Counted from the stretch's first letter, positions 1 to 7,239 are shown. The stretch: DNA of 33,728 nucleotides from an uncultured Muribaculaceae bacterium (GCA_910576935.1 CAJTKG010000029.1:1-33728); one strand, 5' to 3'. Numbers and translations are program-made. The notes: generated by a model not told the origin, from the sequence alone.

Positions 1-1095
1 GGCAGTTGGTTTCTCCACTACCGCGACAAAATGGACGTGGAGCTGATAAAGACCATTGAGGCTACGGTTTACGAGATATGGCGCACAAAAGAGCGCATAC
101 GCACTCTCAATGCTGCGGGCAAGCCCGTGCCGCCATACCTCAAAGGCTACCTGCGTCGCCTTGACCGAGACCTCAATAAGATGCGCTCCGTCGCGGTCTA
201 CTACCGCGAGTATTCATCAATCGAGAACTTGCAGCTTCTCGGCGAGAACTACATCAAGCAGATGAAGCGCGACCTTACTCCTTTGACCTTCCAAACCTCT
301 ATCCTTTGTCAGAGAATCGGGATAGCCAAAGACGGCTTCTATTCCTCGATGAAAGAGCGGCACAAGTACAACGCCTCCGACTTTGCCGCCCTCGATACCG
401 TCTGGCAGCAGTTCGCCGCCGCGCCGGACTCTCTCGACTCTCGACCCTCCGCTCTCGACTGCACAATGGACGCGGATGTAAATCCGCTCGCTCCATTGTG
501 CATCGGCATGGACTACAACGCCAACATCAACTGGCTTGTTGTAGGGCAGCCCTCCGGCAAACGCCTTAACATCGTCAAGTCGTTTTACGTCAAGTTTGAG
601 CGAAAGCTGCCCGAACTTGTGGCCGACTTCTGCGCCTACTACGCCACCCACCAGAACAAGACCGTCGTATTCTACTACGACAGCACCGCCCTGGGCGGCA
701 ACTATGCCGTCAACGACCAGGATTTTCGATGGGTGATAATCCACGAGTTCGAGCGGCACGGCTGGCGTGTCGAGGACGTGTACCTCGGCAACCCCATGCG
801 GCACGATGAAAAATATCTGCTCATCAACCAGGGCTTCGCCGGTAAACAGCGGCTCATGCCGTTTTTCAACCGACAGAACAACGACGACCTGATCCTGGCG
901 ATACAGGCCGCCGGAGTGAGCCGTGGCCGCCTCGGATTCCGCAAGGACAAAGCCGGCGAAAAACTCGCCGAAACCGAAGAAGACCGCCTCGAACACCGCA
1001 CCGACGGCACCGACGCTTTCGACACCCTCTATATCGGCTGCGAGAAATTCCCATTCCAAGCCACTTTCTCGCTGTCGATGAGCGGTGTTATTTAG
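1..1095 (+). CDS. Phage terminase large subunit, nuclease half (5' partial)
   Basis: The reading frame is open at base 1, so the gene begins outside the window and the ATP-binding Walker motifs are not visible. Numbering from the Met at base 31, residues 80-107 (RDLTPLTFQTSILCQRIG, then DGFYSSM) are typical of the linker after the terminase ATPase. An RNase H-like nuclease follows, with acidic residues at D161 (IGMDYN), D217 (YYDST) and D328/D331 (GTDAFDT), the expected metal-binding spacing. The protein would cut concatemeric phage DNA during capsid packaging. The segment around residues 134-142 (SLDSRPSAL) is encoded by repeated TCTCGAC units and looks like a microsatellite expansion between ATPase and nuclease. 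Portal or capsid genes, which normally follow, are absent; AT-rich unknown genes come next. The family call is from motifs seen here; the host phage type is unknown. Confidence 0.8.
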   Translation, partial: GSWFLHYRDKMDVELIKTIEATVYEIWRTKERIRTLNAAGKPVPPYLKGYLRRLDRDLNKMRSVAVYYREYSSIENLQLLGENYIKQMKRDLTPLTFQTSILCQRIGIAKDGFYSSMKERHKYNASDFAALDTVWQQFAAAPDSLDSRPSALDCTMDADVNPLAPLCIGMDYNANINWLVVGQPSGKRLNIVKSFYVKFERKLPELVADFCAYYATHQNKTVVFYYDSTALGGNYAVNDQDFRWVIIHEFERHGWRVEDVYLGNPMRHDEKYLLINQGFAGKQRLMPFFNRQNNDDLILAIQAAGVSRGRLGFRKDKAGEKLAETEEDRLEHRTDGTDAFDTLYIGCEKFPFQATFSLSMSGVI

Positions 1096-1103
1096 TTTTT
1101 TAC

Positions 1104-1111
1104 TAACTTTG
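1104..1111 (+). promoter_or_regulatory. -7 box TAACTTTG before the membrane-protein gene
   Basis: It matches the Bacteroidetes -7 consensus TAnnTTTG and lies 21 nt before the ATG at 1133. It also overlaps the alternative GTG start at 1085, which makes the ATG the better start. No clear -33 TTTG is seen. Confidence 0.5.
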
Positions 1112-1132
1112 CAAATAGTAATTCAAATCATT

Positions 1133-1642
1133 ATGACAGACGCTCTTTGGAATGGATTCATTGGCGCGGGCGGGGCAGCTATTTGTTGCGCCGTCTATTT
1201 CAGCTTTAAAGCTGCCCGTAAAGGTATTTCTAAGGTTAAATTCGTTAAGCAAAAATCTATCCCTCAAGAAACTACTAATGCTCTTGATTCTTCTTCGATA
1301 GAGTCCGAAACTGTAACTCCGCGAAAACAACTTACCATTACGGTTCCGTCCGTTAATCAGATATTTACTCGTGGAAATTTACGAGCGTTTGGTTTCATAT
1401 TATTGTCCATTGTATGTATAATCGCTTTAGATGATGTTGGTCGCTACCGAGGTCCAATGTATGATGGCTACGCATTATCATTTGAAGGCGATTTTTATTC
1501 CAACGTATCTGCAAATTTGAATGATATAGCCAAAAACACAAAATACACTTATAATTTAATCCATGATGCCATTGAATATTTATTTGGTATTTTAGCTGGC
1601 GTCTTTGCCATTCTTGGATTGACGTCTATAAAATTCAAATAA
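1133..1642 (+). CDS. Unknown membrane protein, about three transmembrane segments
   Basis: 169 aa. I do not recognise the family. Hydrophobic segments lie at about residues 5-24, 86-107 and 149-167. A polar, Ser/Thr-rich stretch separates the first two and a roughly 40-residue loop the last two. The frame extends upstream to a GTG at 1085, but a TAnnTTTG box at 1104-1111 lies inside that extension, so the ATG at 1133 is preferred. Base composition is clearly more AT-rich than the terminase before it, suggesting separate acquisition. The next gene starts 61 bp downstream in the same direction with no obvious promoter, so the two may share a transcript. A cargo role such as host defence or superinfection exclusion is only a guess from position. 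Confidence 0.6.
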   Translation: MTDALWNGFIGAGGAAICCAVYFSFKAARKGISKVKFVKQKSIPQETTNALDSSSIESETVTPRKQLTITVPSVNQIFTRGNLRAFGFILLSIVCIIALDDVGRYRGPMYDGYALSFEGDFYSNVSANLNDIAKNTKYTYNLIHDAIEYLFGILAGVFAILGLTSIKFK

Positions 1643-1703
1643 TAATGTAAGCGCAGAAACGTTATTATCGGTCTCTTTCATAACATCGTTAAATAACAAG
1701 ATT

Positions 1704-2468
1704 ATGGTTAATTTCTCTCCCGAACAATTCCAAGATTATCGAAACCGTTCAATATCTTTCAAACATTTAACAGAAGAATGTATTCCAATCTTAACGGAAA
1801 CCGGGAAACTGATACAGAATACTTTCACAGATAAAGAAGCTCCACGCTCCTTTGTATTTTGCCACGATATTATAAAGAGGATTAGAGAAAACCTATTTTT
1901 CCTCACTCAATCTAACCCGCCGCAAGAACATAACTCTATACCTTTACAACTCATTCTTCGCAGCGTATTTAGCGATTTGATTATTCTTACATACGTCATT
2001 GACAATTTAGGCAATAGTGATGTGGTTGATGCGTTCTTATGTGCCAACGACTTAAAAGCAGTAGAGGGTAAACGTACTTTTGCAGAATGTGAGAAAGAGT
2101 TTTTGATACTTTGCAATAAAGAAGAATGGACTAACTTCTTTGATACCAAACAAGCTGAACTATCCGACACCGCCGAAGATATTGTTGCTCCTTTCCAATC
2201 CAAGAATAAACTTAAAAATACTACGATAACAGAAATAACCAAGATAGCAGAGTATTTTAAGGGTAAATCCGAATTAAAACCCTTATACGCGCTCCTTTTT
2301 GGGCCATTTAAGATGTTGTCGCAAGTTGAGCATTATGCAAACGAAAACAGAAGCTATTCATATTTCAATAAAAACACCGCATTTTTCTTTCAAAAATTTG
2401 CGTTGAGTTATAAGCTCGTAATTGAATGGCTATGTAAAGAGTTGGAATTTTATTTTCAACGAATTTAG
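1704..2468 (+). CDS. Unknown alpha-helical protein, DUF5677-like in appearance
   Basis: 254 aa, AT-rich, predominantly helical by eye, with no signal peptide or membrane segment. The pattern of an amphipathic segment around residues 83-97 (LQLILRSVFSDLIILT) and a later FKMLSQVEHYANEN motif near residue 203 resembles DUF5677-type proteins (helical, often in defence or mobile contexts). This is recollection of a pattern, not a verified match. The ATG at 1704 starts the frame; there is no ribosome binding site, as is usual in this group. The gene ends in the tripeptide QRI followed directly by repeat element R1. The DNA encoding that tail is itself shared with the next gene, so the end of the ORF belongs to the repeat. 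Confidence 0.6.
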   Translation: MVNFSPEQFQDYRNRSISFKHLTEECIPILTETGKLIQNTFTDKEAPRSFVFCHDIIKRIRENLFFLTQSNPPQEHNSIPLQLILRSVFSDLIILTYVIDNLGNSDVVDAFLCANDLKAVEGKRTFAECEKEFLILCNKEEWTNFFDTKQAELSDTAEDIVAPFQSKNKLKNTTITEITKIAEYFKGKSELKPLYALLFGPFKMLSQVEHYANENRSYSYFNKNTAFFFQKFALSYKLVIEWLCKELEFYFQRI

Positions 2469-2549
2469 GGCGATGCGACACCGTCGCCGGGCTTGCGTGG
2501 CTATGCCATCGAGCTTTTTTCTCGACCGAAAGGCTTTAATCCCTATCGC
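2457..2549 (+). repeat. Repeat element R1, structured, spanning the stop codon
   Basis: About 93 bp related to R2 (2999-3097). It includes the last three codons and stop of the preceding gene (CAACGAATTTAG). Possible stems are GCGAC/GTCGC at 2475-2479 and 2483-2487, GGGCT/AGCTT at 2489-2493 and 2512-2516, and outer GCGAT/ATCGC at 2470-2474 and 2545-2549. The next gene starts 8 nt after its end. Stem positions are kept in R2 with changed bases. Confidence 0.6.
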
Positions 2550-2557
2550 ATAATTAT

Positions 2558-3010
2558 ATGGAAGAAGAAAAAGATTATCTCTACTATTTTTGGAATCCCG
2601 ACCACAAAGATTGGTTGAGAGAATTTGCTTATCTCTCAACGGATAAGACCTTAAAAGGATTGACCGTGGGAGGATTGACAGATTCAAAGAAACTCGTTAA
2701 TCTCGATGACTTCGACCTTGAAGTGCTGATGTGCGCACAGGACATTATTAAATGCTATATCCATTCTCCCTATAAACAAGCTAACAAGTTCAATGAAGAC
2801 TATTCTTCCTATGGATTAAAGCATATGATTGAGCGCATCCTCGCCAAAATTACCCGTAACCGCATAAATTATGTATCTAACGGCACCCTCATAATGGCTA
2901 TGCATCATTGCAGATTCAAATTTCAGAGGATACCCGGTACTCCAAATTGCATTTTCAACATTCCAAAGAAAAGCTATAAAAAATTAGAGGACGCATTACA
3001 ACGCATTTGA
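2558..3010 (+). CDS. Unknown cytosolic protein, 150 aa
   Basis: AT-rich gene starting 8 nt after repeat R1. No signal peptide or membrane segment. The C-terminal half has the order YGLKHMIERIL, YVSNGTLIMAMHH and PGTPNCIFNI (about residues 88-134). I associate this arrangement with small hypothetical proteins of Bacteroidetes mobile elements, but I cannot name a family or function. The ATG at 2558 is the first of the frame and leaves almost no leader beyond R1, so translation or transcription may depend on that element. The gene ends LQRI, the same QRI tail as its upstream neighbour, and runs into repeat R2. It is probably part of the same acquired cassette block. Confidence 0.6.
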   Translation: MEEEKDYLYYFWNPDHKDWLREFAYLSTDKTLKGLTVGGLTDSKKLVNLDDFDLEVLMCAQDIIKCYIHSPYKQANKFNEDYSSYGLKHMIERILAKITRNRINYVSNGTLIMAMHHCRFKFQRIPGTPNCIFNIPKKSYKKLEDALQRI

Positions 3011-3097
3011 TTATGGCGTTACGGCGTTGCCGTCAGGCTAACGTGGCAAGCATCAAGCCTAAGGTTTTGACCCGATAAGGGCTTATATCCTTATCGC
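2999..3097 (+). repeat. Repeat element R2, structured, spanning the stop codon
   Basis: About 99 bp, homologous to R1. It begins in the last codons of the gene (CAACGCATTTGA). Stems seen: ACGGC/GCCGT (3021-3025, 3029-3033), AGGCT/AGCCT (3035-3039, 3056-3060) and a perfect 7-bp GATAAGG/CCTTATC (3074-3080, 3089-3095). The first two occupy the same positions as in R1, with compensatory base changes. Confidence 0.6.
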
Positions 3098-3098
3098 G

Positions 3099-3124
3099 CA
3101 CCTCGGACACCGTCGTCCGGGGTG
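3099..3124 (+). terminator. Strong hairpin after R2, possible terminator
   Basis: CACCTCGGAC and GTCCGGGGTG form a 10-bp stem with one G-U pair around the loop ACCGTC. The run after it (TTGTCGTTTT) is only moderately T-rich, so it could be a terminator or part of the R2 structure. Confidence 0.45.
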
Positions 3125-3476
3125 TTGTCGTTTTCAGCGGTAGCGGCGGCGAGTGGCGGCTTTGTCGTGTGGGTAAGGCTGTGCCGTTGTTTATTGGCTT
3201 TGGAGGTCGGGGATTTATGCCGACCGTACAATGCGGAGTTTGTCGCTGTGGGCCACCGCTCCGGCTGCTGAATCAAGGAGTGAGGCTGCATCATCGCTCC
3301 GCGCTTCATTATGGAATATGGCAGTGGCCGTCGGCGATTACTTACACATAAACACATAGGTTTTCATACGGTCGGGGAGGTGATGCCTGTTGCGCATTAT
3401 ATTGCGTCGTTGCCGTTCTTGCAGACCTGATTTTAACTGATATTACTTGTAAACACGCACGGGTACGCATCTGATA
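3125..3476. other. Non-coding stretch between R2 hairpin and leader module M1
   Basis: About 350 bp. A 60-codon plus-strand frame at 3169-3351 has no promoter, no recognisable sequence and a composition like the surrounding non-coding DNA, so I do not call it a gene. No other feature was seen. Confidence 0.5.
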
Positions 3477-3707
3477 TTTCACTTTGCAAAGTTAGGTCGT
3501 ACCGAGCTATCGCAAAACAGGCTCCGATTTCCGCTCAAATTTTTACAAATCTCCACACCCTTGCAGGGGTAGTATTTGCTACGCCCCGGCAGGGGTAAAA
3601 TTTTGCTTGAAATTTTTGCGCTTGCGCTCTTTCTACTTCCCTCCTTATTGCGCGTAAAAATCAAACGCGCCCCGGCGCACAGTAATAACAATCAAAATCT
3701 TACGGCA
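3477..3707 (+). repeat. Leader module M1 (homologous to M2)
   Basis: About 230 bp upstream of a small ORF, aligned throughout with M2 (4597-4836). Shared blocks in the same order are GCAAAG-TAGG (near 3484), CGCAAAACAGGC (3511-3522) and a 24-nt block at 3596-3619 that matches M2 at 22 positions. GCAGGGGTA occurs twice inside (3563-3571, 3589-3597), and the sequence between can form a GGGGTAG/CTACGCCCC hairpin with a small bulge. Both modules end directly at an ATG, so they look like duplicated promoter or leader regions. Confidence 0.6.
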
Positions 3708-3905
3708 ATGACACATATAATGAATTTCGCAGCAAGCACCACCTCTCGCTCCAACCGCATGAAAGAATACCAGGTGGAAGTAATCACCTTCGACGGCGAC
3801 AGCCAGACAGTATATGTGGAAGCCCGCAACGAAGAAGAAGCCTCTGACCGCGCAGCCGATATGGTAGGCAACGCCGACTACACGATGGTTTACGAGATTG
3901 CATAA
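3708..3905 (+). CDS. Small unknown protein, 65 aa
   Basis: The open frame starts at 3576, but the ATG at 3708 sits exactly at the end of leader module M1 and is the preferred start. A second ATG four codons later would also work. The protein has a basic, Ser-rich N-terminus and then a beta-beta-alpha-looking segment: EYQVEVITFDGDSQTVYVEA, followed by an acidic helix NEEEASDRAADM. This resembles small proteins common on Bacteroidetes mobile elements, where a strand pair is followed by an EEEA helix. Function unknown. A hairpin terminator begins 22 nt after the stop codon, so the gene is monocistronic. Confidence 0.55.
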   Translation: MTHIMNFAASTTSRSNRMKEYQVEVITFDGDSQTVYVEARNEEEASDRAADMVGNADYTMVYEIA

Positions 3906-3926
3906 AGCACTCCGACCTCCAAAGGG

Positions 3927-3950
3927 AGGCTCGCCACTACCGGCGAGCCT
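3927..3950 (+). terminator. Rho-independent-like terminator after the 65-aa gene
   Basis: AGGCTCGCC and GGCGAGCCT form a perfect 9-bp stem with a 6-nt loop, followed by TTCCCC. The T tract is short, so efficiency is uncertain. Confidence 0.5.
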
Positions 3951-4596
3951 TTCCCCACGCTCCTGTCACCGCCCCAAGCCGCCGCGATTTGTCTATTGAC
4001 GCTCCGACACGCTCCGCGCCAACACCGCGAGTTGTCGGCTCAAACCGCCATTGAGCCGCCGGTGCCTCCGGCCATCTGAAAACTCGCTCATAAAGACCCA
4101 TAACCCATTGCCGCTGAAAACCTATCTCAATTCTCGACTTTCAACTCTCGACTATCGGACCCCGGGGGAGAGAGCCGCCGGGCATAGCCCTCGGCGGCAA
4201 GCCGTTCAGTCCGTTGGTGCCGCCCGGAAATGCGCACTCCGCCCTCCACATTATATAGCTCCACATTATATAAAGGCATTACCGACCGAGCGGCAGGGCA
4301 GTTGCCATATATCTATCAGGCCATCACTCCGAGGAAGGCATAAGAATATCGGTGTTATTGGCACAAGAGCCTGAACACGTTTGCCGGGCATATCACGTTT
4401 GCCAATCCGACACCGTGGCCGGGGCTGCAAGAAGCGGCGGCATATTCCTAATATCGACACTCGGCTTTCCAAACTCTGCTTTCATACGAAAAAGGCCGTG
4501 GCGACATCGGCAGTAGCGACATGGCGGCAGTACGCCTATCATCCCTCCGGGTTTTAGACGGCAGTAACTTTCCTGATCCGTCAGGGCATAGTGATT
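3951..4596. other. Non-coding stretch before leader module M2
   Basis: About 650 bp with no convincing gene. The 107-codon plus-strand frame at 4051-4374 is Arg/Pro/His-rich and resembles nothing known. It contains TCTCGAC units (4132-4138, 4146-4152) like those in the terminase gene and two copies of CTCCACATTATATA one base apart (4244-4257, 4259-4272). Near 4408 there is a GACACCGTGGCCGGGG segment resembling the first stem region of R1. Confidence 0.5.
4244..4272. repeat. Tandem pair CTCCACATTATATA
   Basis: Two identical 14-bp copies separated by a single G. Seen directly; no function is assigned. Confidence 0.7.
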
Positions 4597-4836
4597 TTTC
4601 CTGTCGCAAAGGTAGGGCTCAACGCTCCTACGCAAAACAGGCCACAGGATTTCCACACAAAATTTCAATAAAAAGCTCGCTTCGCTTCGTTGCAGCTTCG
4701 CTTTTTATCTCCGGCGCAAGGCTGAAATTTTCCTTGAAATTTTTGCTCATCGCTTCCTGAGCGCTCCCTGATATTGCAACGTAAAAATTCAATAAGCCCT
4801 TCGGGGCAAGTAACAAACCCTCTAAAATTCAAAGAA
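4597..4836 (+). repeat. Leader module M2 (homologous to M1)
   Basis: About 240 bp, collinear with M1: GCAAAGGTAGG near 4605, CGCAAAACAGGC (4631-4642), and a 24-nt block at 4723-4746 ending CTTGAAATTTTTGC. It ends directly at the ATG of the next gene. The GCAAAGGTAGG block resembles sequences I associate with upstream regions of Bacteroidetes conjugative elements (recollection only). Confidence 0.6.
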
Positions 4837-5205
4837 ATGAAAGCTACTACCACCACATCCGCCGCTACCGCCAACGCCACCACGACAGCCAAAACGAAAA
4901 AGCGCAGCAGCAAAAAAGCCGCGAAGTCCGAGGCAACAACCGCCGCCGCTCCCGAACAGCAGCCCCAACCCCAGGCCGAGGCAACCGCATCGAATCCCGC
5001 CAAACTCCTTGTGTTCAAGCGCTCGCGCAACAACGGCTTCTACGTCTACCTTCTCGGAGTGATGCCCGACGAGAACATAGGCTGCAACTGCCGCACCGCA
5101 CAATCCGCAATGCGCTTCATGCTCTGGAAAAAGCGCGAACTCGGTGCTTCAATCTCTGAGCAGCACTTCAACGAACTCAAACAGCTTGCCGCCGCCGAGG
5201 GTTGA
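4837..5205 (+). CDS. Small basic unknown protein with Ala/Thr/Lys-rich N-terminus
   Basis: 122 aa from the ATG that ends leader module M2; an in-frame ATG at 4774 lies inside the leader and is rejected. Residues 1-60 are low complexity: Thr/Ala, then a KKRSSKKAAK basic patch, then Pro/Gln. Residues 61-122 look like a small folded domain (LLVFKRSRNNGFYVYLLGV, then CNCRTAQSAMRFMLWKK). The basic tail-plus-domain arrangement would suit nucleic-acid binding, but that is inference. The stop codon lies inside the hairpin of a strong intrinsic terminator. No family recognised. Confidence 0.55.
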   Translation: MKATTTTSAATANATTTAKTKKRSSKKAAKSEATTAAAPEQQPQPQAEATASNPAKLLVFKRSRNNGFYVYLLGVMPDENIGCNCRTAQSAMRFMLWKKRELGASISEQHFNELKQLAAAEG

Positions 5206-5220
5206 CCCCCTCGGCTTTTT
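5194..5220 (+). terminator. Intrinsic terminator overlapping the stop codon
   Basis: GCCGAGGG (5194-5201) and CCCTCGGC (5208-5215) form a perfect 8-bp stem, followed by TTTTTCC. The TGA stop (5203-5205) is in the loop. Confidence 0.75.
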
Positions 5221-5267
5221 CCTCTCTCCCCCAATTTCCCGATTTCCAATTTCAAATTCCCAAAGAT

Positions 5268-5474
5268 ATGTTCAAATTCAAAGTTTTCACCGACAAAGGT
5301 TCATGGCTCATCGAGGCCGAATCCGTAAACGACGCCTTCCGAAAGGCTCTGTGGTTCTGCTGGCGCGACGGCGAGGATTTTCACCACATGGAGAGCGACA
5401 GCATCGTCCGTGGCCTCAAATACCACCTCTGCGCCGAAGACAAATATGGCATCTACAAGGTCGCCATCGGCTGA
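5268..5474 (+). CDS. Small unknown protein, 68 aa
   Basis: The ATG at 5268 is chosen because the longer frame from 5202 starts inside the previous gene's terminator. Sequence begins FKFKVFTDKGSWLIEAES, then a helix NDAFRKALWFCWRDGEDF, then a short strand region ending YGIYKVAIG: a compact beta-alpha-beta protein, unrecognised. In general shape (short strand, then a residue-rich helix) it resembles the 65-aa protein at 3708-3905. A TAnnTTTG box was not found in the short gap after the terminator, so its promoter is unclear. A perfect hairpin follows 9 nt after the stop. Confidence 0.5.
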   Translation: MFKFKVFTDKGSWLIEAESVNDAFRKALWFCWRDGEDFHHMESDSIVRGLKYHLCAEDKYGIYKVAIG

Positions 5475-5483
5475 ACACTCCGC

Positions 5484-5515
5484 GCCGCGATTGTCTTTTA
5501 CCCGGCAATCGCGGC
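5484..5515 (+). promoter_or_regulatory. Perfect inverted repeat just before a -7 box
   Basis: GCCGCGATTG and CAATCGCGGC are perfect 10-bp arms around a 12-nt spacer. It ends 5 nt before the -7 box at 5520. It could terminate the upstream gene or act as an operator covering the -33 region. Confidence 0.5.
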
Positions 5516-5519
5516 CATA

Positions 5520-5527
5520 TACCTTTG
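5520..5527 (+). promoter_or_regulatory. -7 box TACCTTTG before the phage-structural block
   Basis: Matches TAnnTTTG. The ATG at 5532 follows only 4 nt after the box, so a transcript from here would be essentially leaderless. Confidence 0.5.
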
Positions 5528-5531
5528 CGAT

Positions 5532-6647
5532 ATGGCTACGACATTACATTTGAACTTCGGCGACATCGTTTTCTCGTCTGCCGTCGAGCGCATCACCGTG
5601 CAGACCGCCGCCACTGCCGTGGATATATCGCTGCATATCCTCGACGGCACCGGCGAAACCCTTGTTTTCTCCGAAACCTACTACCCATACTCCGGCACCG
5701 TCGCGCTCCACGACTTCGCTTCCATCATCGAGGCCGAAATGGTGCAATGGTCGCAGCCCCTCGCGACTTTCCGGCTTACCGCCAAAGCCGCCGACGGCAC
5801 TTCCGCGTCGCGCACCTTCGCCGTCCTATACTGCGACCGCCACACCGAGCTACAACCCTACGCCGTCATATCGCAGCAATTCCTCACATCGCGCCGCATC
5901 ATCACCGCCTCGCGCGACATGCCCCTGCCGTTTTTCTATATCCGGCCACCGCTCGAATATCTCGACCAGGAGCTTATCGTTTACCATATCATAACGCGCC
6001 GCGTCGACACCGACGACATCCGCATAATCTTCGCCCCCGACGGCTACACCGGCTACGGCAAGGACTACGCCGCCTCCATGCTCACCGTGACCCATGCCGA
6101 CCTCCGCGACAAGTGCGCCAAATACTACAACGCCAAGCCTTACGAAATCCTCGGCGTGACCGTCGAGATAGGCCGCCGCTCCGTCACCATATACTACTCC
6201 GACCGCCGCCCCGATCTGCGGCTGTGGTTCGCCAATATGTTCAACTGCCCCGAACTGGCAGAACTCCACGGCGACACCACCGCCAAGACCAAAGTAAAAC
6301 GCTCCGAGGCCGTCTGCGCCGACACCCTCCGTCTTTACGACCAGTCCGTAGAGCGGCAGTACGAGTTTCAGGCCGACGCGCTTTCTGCCGACACCGCCGA
6401 CTGGCTCACACAACTTTTCACCTCGCGCGACGTCCGCATCATCGACCGACCCTATAACGAGGAAGACCACCTCAACGAAGCCTTCCCCCCGGTGCTCATC
6501 ACCGACAGCACAAGCGAAGTCCAGGACGGCGACGACGAACTCAACAAAATCAAGTTCACCTACCGGCACGCCTCCACGCGCCCCGACAGCGGCCTCCGGC
6601 ACCCCGACCGAATACATCAGGACACCTTCAAAAATCCCTTCTCATAA
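5532..6647 (+). CDS. Putative phage structural (tail or baseplate) protein
   Basis: 371 aa, GC-rich, no signal peptide. It begins HLNFGDIVFSSAVERITVQT and is beta-strand-rich for most of its length. The opening, with a statement-like GDIVFSS strand and later SETYYPYSGTVALHDFASIIE, resembles proteins I associate with tail-tip gene clusters of Bacteroidetes prophages, but no named family is certain. It overlaps the next gene by one base (TAATG), implying translational coupling. With the 601-aa gene downstream it forms the only other phage-like block in the window, separated from the terminase by 4.4 kb of non-structural DNA. The opposite-strand and other-frame readings here are shadows. Confidence 0.55.
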   Translation: MATTLHLNFGDIVFSSAVERITVQTAATAVDISLHILDGTGETLVFSETYYPYSGTVALHDFASIIEAEMVQWSQPLATFRLTAKAADGTSASRTFAVLYCDRHTELQPYAVISQQFLTSRRIITASRDMPLPFFYIRPPLEYLDQELIVYHIITRRVDTDDIRIIFAPDGYTGYGKDYAASMLTVTHADLRDKCAKYYNAKPYEILGVTVEIGRRSVTIYYSDRRPDLRLWFANMFNCPELAELHGDTTAKTKVKRSEAVCADTLRLYDQSVERQYEFQADALSADTADWLTQLFTSRDVRIIDRPYNEEDHLNEAFPPVLITDSTSEVQDGDDELNKIKFTYRHASTRPDSGLRHPDRIHQDTFKNPFS

Positions 6648-6889
6648 TGGCACAGGCTATCCACCATACCACGGCACTAACGATGCTCCACAGCGGCGAC
6701 CCCATCGACCTTTCCTTTTGGAAACGTAACGGCGAAATAGTGCATCTGTACAACTGCATCGCACTCCCCAACAAAGCCGCCGCAAGATACTCCGGCACCC
6801 AAAACTTCAAAGTCCTGGCCTCCGGCCAAATCCGAAAAATACGCCTCGTCTGCATTTTCCGTATAAACGGCCTCGAAGTTTTTCTGTAA
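6647..6889 (+). CDS. Small protein coupled to the preceding structural gene
   Basis: 80 aa, beginning MAQAIHHTTALTMLHSGDP. Its start overlaps the stop of the 371-aa gene (TAATG), which strongly supports expression. Strand-rich, with no membrane segment or signal. The context suggests a small phage virion or assembly component. No family recognised. Confidence 0.55.
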   Translation: MAQAIHHTTALTMLHSGDPIDLSFWKRNGEIVHLYNCIALPNKAAARYSGTQNFKVLASGQIRKIRLVCIFRINGLEVFL

Positions 6890-6917
6890 TAGTGCTGCCT
6901 ATCTCGCCGATTTTCAC

Positions 6918-6925
6918 TAATTTTG
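6918..6925 (+). promoter_or_regulatory. -7 box TAATTTTG before the Crp-like gene
   Basis: Matches TAnnTTTG, 17 nt before the ATG at 6943. It indicates that the Crp-like insert has its own promoter. Confidence 0.5.
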
Positions 6926-6942
6926 CTTATTAAATATATTCG

Positions 6943-7239
6943 ATGGCTCGCTTTAACTCCTATCTCGACAACTTGAACCTCACGGAAATAGCCGATTTTT
7001 TCCGCGAGAAAGGTTGCGCTTGCCATTATAAGAAAGAAGATATATTTATCCAACAAGGAACAGTGGCGCGATATGCTGCACTGGTTTTATCGGGATATTT
7101 CAAATTAACCACCAGTAATCATGACCTCAAGAATATCCGGCAAGGATTCATAGACAGGTTCGAGCACGTTGCAATGTCGATGTGCATTCAGGTCGGCAAA
7201 AAGAAAATATGTGGCAGAAAACGACACTCTTCCCTATAA
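6943..7239 (+). CDS. Crp/Fnr-like N-terminal half, probably broken
   Basis: 98 aa. Residues 13-52 (LTEIADFF, then HYKKEDIFIQQGTVARYAALVLSGYFKLTT) match the start of a cyclic-nucleotide-binding-type sensor domain of Bacteroidetes Crp/Fnr regulators. The rest of that domain and the helix-turn-helix are missing. The sequence then becomes unrelated and ends after a Lys-rich stretch encoded by an A-rich run (7198-7207). A second frame (7169-7453) that lacks a good start codon overlaps the end, so a frameshift around the A-run is likely. The gene has its own promoter and sits between two structural genes that would otherwise be adjacent, consistent with an insertion. It cannot bind DNA as a normal Crp protein. 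Confidence 0.5.
   Translation: MARFNSYLDNLNLTEIADFFREKGCACHYKKEDIFIQQGTVARYAALVLSGYFKLTTSNHDLKNIRQGFIDRFEHVAMSMCIQVGKKKICGRKRHSSL

Noticed and set aside
2457..3097. Integron attC sites
   Set aside because: The repeats fold and follow stop codons as attC sites do, but they lack the RYYYAAC and GTTRRRY core sites and no integron integrase is visible.
3169..3351. 60-codon plus-strand frame
   Set aside because: No promoter, no recognisable motif; it lies between R2 and M1 and looks non-coding.
4051..4374. 107-codon plus-strand frame in the non-coding stretch
   Set aside because: No promoter, Arg/Pro/His-biased composition, a tandem repeat inside it and no recognisable sequence.
5144..6457. 437-codon plus-strand frame rich in Arg and His
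   Set aside because: Low-complexity shadow of the genes at 5268-5474 and 5532-6647, which have plausible starts and coupling.
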